DNA from: Bacillota bacterium
Lineage (GTDB): Bacteria > Bacillota_A > Clostridia > Lachnospirales > Lachnospiraceae
Length of the DNA: 5,187 nucleotides
NCBI GenBank assembly: GCA_023443925.1
Contig: JAEZSL010000159.1
Location: forward strand, 1 to 5,187
Direction: 5' to 3'
The notes under the pieces are model-generated. The model was not told where the DNA came from, ran no database searches, and saw nothing but the letters and a program-made list of their open reading frames with translations. Of this stretch, positions 1-4,795 are shown piece by piece. Each line of letters opens with the position of its first letter. Within the stretch, counting starts at the first letter, position 1. Position numbers and translations under genes: made by a program.

Positions 1-124
1 TCGGAATAGTGGTTTCCTAATTACCGGAATGTAGGGTTCCTTACCGGAACAGTGGCTCTGTCACACCGGAAGGGTGGCTCTCAAAGTCCGGACAGGTGGC
101 TCAAAGAGCCCCAGAATACTCACA
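1..124 (+). mobile_element. Probable terminus of an IS21-like insertion sequence (tandem ~22-bp repeats)
   Basis: Units beginning CCGGAA or a close variant start at about 1, 24, 44, 66, 88 and 110. The spacings are 20-23 bp, close to two helical turns, and several units continue as GTGGCTC. The last unit is degenerate (CCCAGAATACTCACA) and ends in CACA at 124, so the reverse complement starts with TGTG, as expected for a TGT...ACA-type element end. IS21-family elements carry multiple terminal repeats that bind the IstA transposase, and from memory CCGGAATxGTGGCTC arrays are common at such ends in Firmicutes. The istA/istB genes would lie left of the window and are not seen. The exact boundary at 124 is an inference, because the opposite end and the target duplication are not visible. 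Confidence 0.55.
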
Positions 125-166
125 TAAAAGAATCAGTAAAAACAGAAATTATTGAGAAAGCCTTAT

Positions 167-171
167 AGGAG
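167..171 (+). promoter_or_regulatory. Ribosome binding site selecting the TTG start at 180
   Basis: AGGAG lies 8 nt before TTG 180-182. Two ATG codons in between (172 and 175) are in other frames and would make unrelated or short peptides. This spacing therefore supports the TTG as the true start of the zinc-ribbon/HEPN gene. Confidence 0.7.
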
Positions 172-179
172 ATGATGAA

Positions 180-986
180 TTGGGATATGTATTTATTTGC
201 AAGGAATGTGGAAATATTCAGAAGTATGATGAAAAGCAGGGGACTTGGGAATTAAAATGTAAGGTATGTAATGTTCCGATGGATTGGTTAAATAGTTTTC
301 CCCCTCTTAGCGCTTTGGATTTTATAAATACTTCAAGGGATTTATTCGAACAATCTAAAAATTGTGACAAAGATAATTTAGAATATCAACATGAGTTTAT
401 TAGGAAAGATGTAAAATATAATATTGATAAGACAACATTGGATAAGTATAATAATCAATATGAAAAAATGCTCGAAAGATTTCCTGATAACGATGATACT
501 CTTTGGTCAGAGATTGATGATGCTTTTGAAGAAGAACTATGTAAGATAATGGATAAGGAACAAGCTATAGCTATTTTTTCAGCGTTAAGAGTATCTAATA
601 AAAATTATTTTAGAAAGCCGTATATTGTAATAGTTGCGTCATTGATTGAACAATTATTTAACGATTATTTTAGAACAGTAATTTGTAATAATCTTTTGGA
701 ATATGGAAGTAAAGTTTTTATAGAAAAATATAATACTGCCGGAATACAATCTGCGATAGATATAGTTGAGTCGTTTCTAGATGAGAGTTTATATGCAAAA
801 ATGGATAAGTATTCCAAGGGATTTGGTGACAAATGGGCTAGTTTGAGAAGTTTAAGAAATAGCATAATACATAGTAATAATAAATATATAACAAAGATTA
901 AAGTTTCACGAATTAACAAGTTGATTGATGAAAGTTTTGTTGTATTTTCTAATTTGAAAAGTGAAATATACAAACAAAAAAACTGA
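180..986 (+). CDS. Zinc-ribbon plus HEPN-domain protein (putative RNase, defence-like)
   Basis: This 268-aa protein has no specific family that I recognise, but two parts are readable. Residues 8-30 hold a zinc ribbon with CKEC and CKVC knuckles (C8, C11, C27, C30). The C-terminal half is helical. A helix at about 145-168 (around LIEQLFNDYF) is followed by SLRSLRNSIIH at 221-231, in which R226-N227-x3-H231 fits the R-x4-6-H motif of HEPN nucleases, including the polar residue after the arginine. HEPN proteins are typically RNA-cleaving toxins or defence effectors; the zinc ribbon could bind nucleic acid or a partner. The start is TTG with AGGAG 8 nt upstream. The gene begins 55 bp inside the IS21-like end, so the insertion may have removed an upstream partner or promoter. 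No adjacent same-strand partner is visible. The HEPN call is fairly secure by motif; RNase activity and a defence role are inferred. Confidence 0.8.
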   Translation: MGYVFICKECGNIQKYDEKQGTWELKCKVCNVPMDWLNSFPPLSALDFINTSRDLFEQSKNCDKDNLEYQHEFIRKDVKYNIDKTTLDKYNNQYEKMLERFPDNDDTLWSEIDDAFEEELCKIMDKEQAIAIFSALRVSNKNYFRKPYIVIVASLIEQLFNDYFRTVICNNLLEYGSKVFIEKYNTAGIQSAIDIVESFLDESLYAKMDKYSKGFGDKWASLRSLRNSIIHSNNKYITKIKVSRINKLIDESFVVFSNLKSEIYKQKN

Positions 987-1047
987 TGAGGGATAAAAAA
1001 AGAGTTAAGATAATTTTATTATAGCATTGGGAACAAGGAATATAAGA

Positions 1048-1060
1048 GTAAATCGTTACC
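1048..1060 (+). repeat. Short palindromic motif upstream of repeat A (GTAAATCGTTACC)
   Basis: This 13-bp motif contains the inverted arms GTAA and TTAC. A near-identical motif, differing at one base, lies at 3953-3965 upstream of repeat C, and a looser version (TAAACATTTAC) lies at about 2799-2809 before repeat B. It could be a recombinase arm site, a weak hairpin, or coincidence in AT-rich DNA. Confidence 0.3.
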
Positions 1061-1085
1061 CCATTATTTGAAAAAGTGGATGAAT

Positions 1086-1131
1086 GTTGAAACTGTTTGC
1101 CTGCTGGAGCAGAAAGCCCAGTAATTCAAAG
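1086..1131 (+). repeat. Repeat A: rlmD 3'-end-like sequence, putative attachment site
   Basis: Read in frame from 1086 this gives VETVCLLEQKAQ and then TAA (1122-1124). It matches repeat C (4028-4073) at 40 of 46 positions, and the core TTGAAAC(C/T)GTTTG is also present in repeat B. HVETV followed by a few hydrophobic residues is the usual C-terminal ending of RlmD/RumA-type 23S rRNA uracil-C5-methyltransferases, and the 3' end of that gene is a known integration site for streptococcal integrative elements. No methyltransferase coding sequence precedes it here, so it is a detached gene end. The att role is an inference. Confidence 0.55.
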
Positions 1132-1141
1132 TTTCTGGTTT

Positions 1142-1249
1142 TTAGAAAGAAAATGGACATGTGTTTTTGAAGATATCAAATAGTTCAAGGAAACTGATTT
1201 TACCCCAGAAGTAGGAATTCTGGAAAAAGACGATGTACTTTTAGCATAA
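1142..1249 (+). pseudogene. Decayed coding remnant of unknown origin
   Basis: One frame reads as protein-like sequence, LERKWTCVFEDIK, then a TAG stop at 1181-1183, then FKETDFTPEVGILEKDDVLLA and a TAA at 1247-1249. The acidic, well-mixed composition after the internal stop suggests a former gene rather than random intergenic DNA. No start codon with an RBS is evident and I do not recognise the family. It sits between repeat A and the DUF6429-like gene. Chance readability over about 35 codons cannot be excluded. Confidence 0.3.
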
Positions 1250-1257
1250 AGAAAAAA

Positions 1258-1273
1258 TTTCGCAAAAGCGAAA
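1258..1273 (+). other. Small hairpin just before the DUF6429-like gene
   Basis: TTTCGC pairs with GCGAAA around an AAAA loop (6-bp stem, 4-nt loop). It abuts the AAGAAGGG ribosome binding region (about 1272-1279), so it could influence initiation at 1286. No T-run follows, so it is unlikely to be an intrinsic terminator. Confidence 0.35.
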
Positions 1274-1285
1274 GAAGGGTTGAAA

Positions 1286-1564
1286 ATGAAGAAAACTTCA
1301 GCAGAGGATGCGGTAAAAGAACTGACACTGGCGTTAATGTATCTGACTAGATTCAGTAAGAAGGATAGATTTTATTCTTCTGAAAATAATGCTTGGAAGG
1401 GATATGCGTTTAGAGCATTGGATGAACTGGAAGAAGAGGGATATATCAATCAGGGCAGTCATCGTTCCAAGTCTGTTCACATTCATGATAAAGGTGTGGA
1501 ACAGGCCAGAGTACTGCTTGAGAAATATGGGATAGCAGAGTGGGAAAAAATAAAAGATTTGTAG
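1286..1564 (+). CDS. DUF6429-like small protein
   Basis: This is a 92-aa protein when started at ATG 1286, which is 6 nt after AAGGG (1275-1279). An in-frame TTG at 1280 directly abuts the same RBS and is a poorer start. The sequence matches my memory of the DUF6429 family: an N-terminal AVKELTLALMYLTRF helix, the central signature AWKGYAFRALDELEEEGYI, then a strand and helix with SKSVHIHDKGVEQARVLL. The order helix, tryptophan-containing turn, recognition-like helix and beta-hairpin is that of a small winged-helix fold, which would suggest DNA binding, but the family function is unknown. The gene ends 31 nt before the ATG of the HEPN/Toprim-associated gene on the same strand, so the two may be co-transcribed; whether they work together is unknown. 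It appears intact. Confidence 0.8.
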   Translation: MKKTSAEDAVKELTLALMYLTRFSKKDRFYSSENNAWKGYAFRALDELEEEGYINQGSHRSKSVHIHDKGVEQARVLLEKYGIAEWEKIKDL

Positions 1565-1595
1565 ATTGTTTTGAAAGGATAATTAAGGAGATGTG

Positions 1596-1667
1596 ATGGG
1601 GGCTTAATCAGAATTTTATATAGGAAAATATAATTTATTTACATCTAAATACACCTATATAGATGAA
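1596..1667 (+). pseudogene. Severed N-terminus of the HEPN/Toprim-associated gene (TAA at codon 4)
   Basis: ATG 1596 has AAGGAG (1585-1590) 5 nt upstream, the best start signal in this part of the window. It reads M-G-A, then TAA at 1605-1607, and then continues in the same frame as SEFYIGKYNLFTSKYTYI and DELMSVF straight into the open frame that reaches 2750. The pattern MGxxxEFYIGKYxxFxSKxxxxxxLMxxF is what I expect at the N-terminus of HEPN/Toprim-associated proteins, so these codons were once translated. The stop could come from a single change of a TAT or TAC tyrosine codon. The rest of the frame shows no further damage, so the mutation is either recent, a sequencing error, or tolerated by reinitiation. 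Confidence 0.75.
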
Positions 1668-2750
1668 TTGATGTCAGTATTTTTAGATAGTAATTTATGT
1701 AATGACGTTCATGAAGAAGAATACTTTTGCCGGTTTGATATGTCTGTTTTAAATTATAAATATAGGTTGGACTTGATGGGATATACCTTAAAAAGAGCGA
1801 AAAGAGAATTTAGTCACTTCTTTGATTATGATAAGTATTTTGAAGATCTAGAGGAAAAATATAAACCTGATATAAGGAAAGTTGATTTTGATTTTTTTGT
1901 AAGTAAATTAAATGAATTTTTAGATAATAGGGAAGAAAATATTGGCGAATCAGAATTGCTTAAGCATATGTTTGATAATGATTGGCCAACTAATAATATA
2001 TTAGGATTTCCAATATCCGATATCAGATTAATTGTCCGTATAATTGCAGAGTTTTGTGATAATGAAGATATAGTTACGTATGATATGACGGATTTAATTA
2101 ATTCTGGTTACTTTATTGAAGGTTTTGATTTTCTGAAATCTGCAAAAAACAATTTAAAAATGATTGGAAAACTATACGATAAAATCATAATTATAACCGA
2201 AGGGAAGGCTGATATTGGAATATTAAGAAAAGCATTTGAATTAAAGTATCAAGAAGAAAAAGAGTTTTTTGAATTTTTTGATTATAGTATTCAACGTTTA
2301 CCTGGAAGCACTTCAGAAGTTTTAAAATTAGTAAAAACATTTGCTACTGTAGGTATCAAAAATAGGACTATAGTATTGTTTGACAATGATACTGCAGGAA
2401 GAGCAGAATTTGAACGTTTTAAGTCTTTAAATATTCCGGATAATATCAGAGGGACTTGCTATCCGAATCTGGAGATTGGAAATAACTATCCTACTATTAA
2501 GGAAGATATATTACATTATGAAGATATTAATGGAAGGGCTGTTAGCATAGAATTATTTTTGGGTGATTCAATCTTGAAGAGGAGGGGCTGCTATTTACCA
2601 ATTGAATGGAAAAATAATAATCAAGGTGTGATTTGTGAGAAAGAAAGTGTGAAAAAGCAGTTTTATAAGATGTGTAAAGAAAATCCAGAAAATATTGACT
2701 GGAAGGATATTGATAAGATATTTCAAATTTTAATAAATGTATTTGTTTGA
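1668..2750 (+). CDS. HEPN/Toprim-associated protein, N-terminally truncated by a nonsense codon
   Basis: This is the open part of the frame: 360 aa from TTG 1668, or 359 aa from ATG 1671. Neither start has a convincing RBS. The intact ancestral product from ATG 1596 would be about 384 aa. The N-terminal half (about 1-165) is charged and helical and corresponds to the HEPN/Toprim N-terminal region. A Toprim domain follows at about 171-300: strand KIIIITEGKAD carries the catalytic-type glutamate E178, RTIVLFDNDTAG carries the D239-N240-D241 pair, and GRAVSIELFLG (289-299) follows. Toprim domains coordinate Mg2+ and cut or process nucleic acid; related proteins occur in defence islands. The metal-binding residues are all present, so the catalytic part is intact even though the start is lost. 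It follows the DUF6429-like gene on the same strand and is followed by repeat B. Family assignment is strong; target and partner are unknown. Confidence 0.8.
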   Translation: MMSVFLDSNLCNDVHEEEYFCRFDMSVLNYKYRLDLMGYTLKRAKREFSHFFDYDKYFEDLEEKYKPDIRKVDFDFFVSKLNEFLDNREENIGESELLKHMFDNDWPTNNILGFPISDIRLIVRIIAEFCDNEDIVTYDMTDLINSGYFIEGFDFLKSAKNNLKMIGKLYDKIIIITEGKADIGILRKAFELKYQEEKEFFEFFDYSIQRLPGSTSEVLKLVKTFATVGIKNRTIVLFDNDTAGRAEFERFKSLNIPDNIRGTCYPNLEIGNNYPTIKEDILHYEDINGRAVSIELFLGDSILKRRGCYLPIEWKNNNQGVICEKESVKKQFYKMCKENPENIDWKDIDKIFQILINVFV

Positions 2751-2813
2751 ATTGAATGCAGAGAAGGCACTCTTCCCTTAAAAAGGTTAGAGTTAGTATA
2801 AACATTTACTTAT

Positions 2814-2870
2814 GGAACTTTGAAACCGTTTGTCTTCTGTAACGAAAAAATGCTAAATCAAAGGATTATG
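2814..2870 (+). repeat. Repeat B: rlmD 3'-end-like sequence, putative attachment site
   Basis: This copy shares GGAAC(T/A)TTGAAACCGTTTGT with repeat C at 19 of 20 positions (2814-2833 against 4023-4042), and TAAATCAAAGGATT exactly (2854-2867 against 4064-4077) at nearly the same offset. In frame from 2819 it reads FETVCLL and then TAA. The sequence between the two conserved blocks has diverged from A and C. It lies between the Toprim gene and the next cargo gene. Interpretation as an att remnant is inferred. Confidence 0.55.
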
Positions 2871-2943
2871 ATTTAGCAGTAAAAATAGAGCGTGTTTGTT
2901 CGAGTAGAATTACATATGCTTTTTAATATCAATCATGTTAGAT

Positions 2944-2948
2944 AGGAG
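2944..2948 (+). promoter_or_regulatory. Ribosome binding site of the 329-aa gene
   Basis: AGGAG lies 9 nt before ATG 2958 and supports that start. I could not identify a convincing -35/-10 pair in the AT-rich stretch between repeat B and this site. Confidence 0.65.
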
Positions 2949-2957
2949 AATTTTATA

Positions 2958-3947
2958 ATGGATTTTTTGACAAGTACTATACTTTCAGGTATAATTTATG
3001 ATCTTATTAAAGAGGGGATGAAGCTAAGCATCAATAATGTGTTTGCATCATATGATGTACATAAAATGGATTATAACATATGTGAAGAATTCATTGAAAA
3101 GATTAATGCGATAGAAGATAAAAATGACAAAGTTGAATATGCAAATGAATTATTAAATAAAGAAAACAAATATACTACGTTGTTTGAACAACAAATGTAT
3201 CCAACTAATTTTTCTAAAAGATTGGATTATGTCCTCGCTCTTATGAACAATTGTGGTTATTTGGAAGATAAAATAAACGTAGAAAGATTAGGTGAATACC
3301 TAGGATTCAAATCTGTAAATGATTTGAAGCAATATTATTTAAAAGATATTGAGCCTGATTATGTATTTATTGAAAATATAGCTAATAAAATGGGTATTAA
3401 TGTTGATTGGATGAAGTATGGACAAGGAGAGCCCTTTGCCTCATCTTTAAGACGTATTTACAATGCAACTGATATACTGAAAGAAGAGGAATTTGACAAT
3501 ATTAGCGAATTTATCTTTGTAATGGATGATGGCAAGTACAGAAGAAATCTTGGTATAATTATAAGAATAGATAAATTTAAGTACAGTTATTATCCAAGAA
3601 CTTTTGTATTTCATGCTGATGTAGGGGCAGGAGGGGCATCAGAGTTATTTACTGTTTATAAGTTTTTAAAAGAATTAAATAGAAATAATAAGATGCCATC
3701 AGGTATTTATAAAGTGACTGAAGAAGAACTTATAAATTTCTTTTCTGGTAAAGTATATCCTGGATCTATAAAGAAGTATAAACACAATGAATGTAATTTT
3801 TTATTAGATGATTTTATAGACTTATATAGATCTGAAAAACACAAAGAAGAGTATAAAAACATGTATGGAGAAACGTTCATAGATTGCCAAGATATTATTA
3901 AAAATAAATTAGACCAGAATCATAATGATATAAAGTCTGGTAACTAG
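2958..3947 (+). CDS. Uncharacterised protein with N-terminal hydrophobic helix and repressor-like HTH
   Basis: This 329-aa protein has no recognised family as a whole. Residues 1-20 (MDFLTSTILSGIIYDLIKEG) form a hydrophobic or amphipathic helix of a type I associate with several uncharacterised bacterial proteins; it may dock to a membrane or to a partner. Residues about 105-160 look like a phage CI/XRE-type helix-turn-helix: VERLGEYLGFKSVNDLKQYY, then IEPDYVFIENIANKMGINVD, then WMKYGQGEPF, which echoes the WLxxGxGxPF end of that domain. Residues about 170-329 are an unassigned mixed alpha/beta region with no catalytic motif that I can name. The start is ATG with AGGAG 9 nt upstream. It is the only gene between repeats B and C, so it would form a one-gene cargo unit. 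It could be a regulator, or a defence protein using the HTH as a sensor or scaffold; the sequence does not decide. Confidence 0.85.
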   Translation: MDFLTSTILSGIIYDLIKEGMKLSINNVFASYDVHKMDYNICEEFIEKINAIEDKNDKVEYANELLNKENKYTTLFEQQMYPTNFSKRLDYVLALMNNCGYLEDKINVERLGEYLGFKSVNDLKQYYLKDIEPDYVFIENIANKMGINVDWMKYGQGEPFASSLRRIYNATDILKEEEFDNISEFIFVMDDGKYRRNLGIIIRIDKFKYSYYPRTFVFHADVGAGGASELFTVYKFLKELNRNNKMPSGIYKVTEEELINFFSGKVYPGSIKKYKHNECNFLLDDFIDLYRSEKHKEEYKNMYGETFIDCQDIIKNKLDQNHNDIKSGN

Positions 3948-3949
3948 GT

Positions 3950-3967
3950 GGGGTAAATCTTTACCTC
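3950..3967 (+). terminator. Weak hairpin just after the 329-aa gene
   Basis: GGGGTAAA can pair with TTTACCTC, including one G-T pair. With a realistic loop this leaves about 7 bp. It begins 3 nt after the TAG stop and is followed by TTCT rather than a clear T-run, so termination would be weak. It includes the GTAAATCTTTACC motif also found near repeat A, which offers another explanation. Confidence 0.35.
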
Positions 3968-4022
3968 TTCTAGTAAAAACAGCATCGTAGTTTTGCCATG
4001 TAATATAAAACTTCTGTCAAAA

Positions 4023-4080
4023 GGAACATTGAAACCGTTTGTTTGCTGGAGAAGAAAGCCCAGTAAATCAAAGGATTCCG
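4023..4080 (+). repeat. Repeat C: best-preserved rlmD 3'-end-like sequence, putative attachment site
   Basis: In frame from 4028 it reads IETVCLLEKKAQ with TAA at 4064-4066, the closest of the three copies to a methyltransferase C-terminus. It matches A over 46 bp (six differences) and B over the GGAAC..TTGAAACCGTTTGT block and the TAAATCAAAGGATT block. The following CCGGCATTTCGAGGGTGT and the T-rich stretch to about 4120 could be the worn-down terminator of the original gene. The upstream bases are not methyltransferase coding sequence, so the gene body is absent. The att role is inferred. Confidence 0.6.
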
Positions 4081-4194
4081 GCATTTCGAGGGTGTTATGT
4101 AGCTGTGTTTTTATGTTTTGTTGATTGAAATATGTTTCCGGTTACCGTGGTGGGGGATGGAAAATGAACGTTTTGACAAAAGGTTTTGATTCTG
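4081..4194. other. Intergenic stretch between repeat C and the IS66 remnant
   Basis: No gene is supported here. It contains T-rich sequence (about 4105-4125) and a G-rich patch (GTGGTGGGGGATGG, about 4148-4161). The last 25 bases (from about 4170) may already be very degraded IS66 coding sequence, since one frame there (KVLILSNKYLG across the boundary) resembles the usual approach to the conserved C-terminal block. Confidence 0.4.
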
Positions 4195-4590
4195 TCAAAT
4201 AAGTATTTAGGTCTTGTAGCTGAAAGCTAAATCGGAATTTGTAGATAAATCTACCTTGAAGATGGGAGAATTCCACTTTCTATCAATCTTTGTGAAGCAA
4301 ATATTTAGCCATTTGCAACTACAAGACGTGCCTGGCTGTTTGCAGATACTCCAAAGGGGGTCAGGGCTAACGCTGTCTTGTAAACGCTGTTGGAAAGTGC
4401 CAGAGCCAATCATCTGGATGTGTATGAATATTTGAAATGTCTTCTTGAAGAGATGCCAAACAACAATCATCTCTAACACCCAGAACTTCTGAATCAATAT
4501 CTTCCATGGTCAAAGGAACTGCCTGACAGATGCCGGCTTACATTAAAACATAAAAAATGCTTCAAAAATGATGCCTTCAGCTTAGCATAA
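4195..4590 (+). pseudogene. tnpC: IS66-family transposase (TnpC) C-terminal remnant
   Basis: One continuous frame keeps the C-terminal signatures of IS66 transposases: YLEDGRIPLSINLCEANI, then PFATTRRAWLFADTPKG, then LLESARANHLDVYEYLKCLL and LPWSKELPDRCR, ending at TAA 4588-4590. The frame is broken by stops at 4228-4230, 4246-4248, 4306-4308, 4381-4383 and 4474-4476, and the DDE catalytic region upstream is missing. Intact TnpC proteins are about 500 aa, so only roughly the last quarter survives and it cannot be active. The frame has suffered substitutions rather than frameshifts. The element was probably inserted near the island boundary and then eroded; it is not obviously linked to the cargo genes. 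Confidence 0.88.
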
Positions 4591-4627
4591 ATAATGTAAA
4601 CTAAATAGTACGCTATTTTTTGAAGCA
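4558..4627. repeat. 11-bp perfect inverted repeat flanking the end of the IS66 remnant
   Basis: TGCTTCAAAAA (4558-4568) and TTTTTGAAGCA (4617-4627) are perfect reverse complements separated by 48 nt. The left arm lies inside the degraded tnpC tail. It may be a large stem-loop in the element's 3' end or a remnant of a terminal structure. Confidence 0.45.
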
Positions 4628-4668
4628 CTTATTAGGAATCCTTATAGATATTGGATTTTTTGAAAAAT

Positions 4669-4682
4669 AAGTTCCGGGACTT
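4669..4682. repeat. Near-perfect 14-bp palindrome (AAGTTCCGGGACTT)
   Basis: Twelve of fourteen positions match the reverse complement. It is GC-rich against an AT-rich background and sits 12 bp before a strong hairpin. It could be an operator-like site or part of an element end; there is no nearby promoter to decide. Confidence 0.35.
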
Positions 4683-4693
4683 TGTCTATAATC

Positions 4694-4726
4694 TAAGGTC
4701 TCCTACAAGAAAAATAGGAGACCTTA
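4694..4726. terminator. Strong 12-bp hairpin between converging units
   Basis: TAAGGTCTCCTA (4694-4705) pairs perfectly with TAGGAGACCTTA (4715-4726) around a 9-nt A-rich loop. It lies between the plus-strand IS66 remnant and the minus-strand membrane-protein gene, where a bidirectional terminator would be expected. No U-tract directly follows the stem on either strand, so it may instead be a repeat element or an RNA-stability structure. Confidence 0.5.
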
Positions 4727-4795
4727 AGGTAATAATTATTAATTTTTTATCGCTTGAATCTTACGGCTGTTAATACCATACCTGCATATACTGTT

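Noticed and set aside
665..973. Minus-strand frame of 102 codons
   Set aside because: It lies entirely opposite the HEPN coding sequence, which has clear domain motifs; the reverse frame is a composition shadow.
1280..1285. TTG 1280 as the start of the DUF6429-like protein
   Set aside because: It directly abuts the AAGGG ribosome binding site with no spacer, while ATG 1286 has a 6-nt spacing.
2542..2805. Minus-strand frame of 87 codons
   Set aside because: It is opposite the end of the HEPN/Toprim gene and has no RBS or recognisable motif.
1086..4080. CRISPR-like array made of the three repeats
   Set aside because: Only three diverged copies spaced 1.2-1.7 kb apart with genes between them; they read as a gene end, not as CRISPR repeats.
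4207..4497. Open minus-strand frame of 96 codons
   Set aside because: It is antisense to the IS66 transposase remnant, whose conserved motifs are on the plus strand; no RBS or protein-like features.
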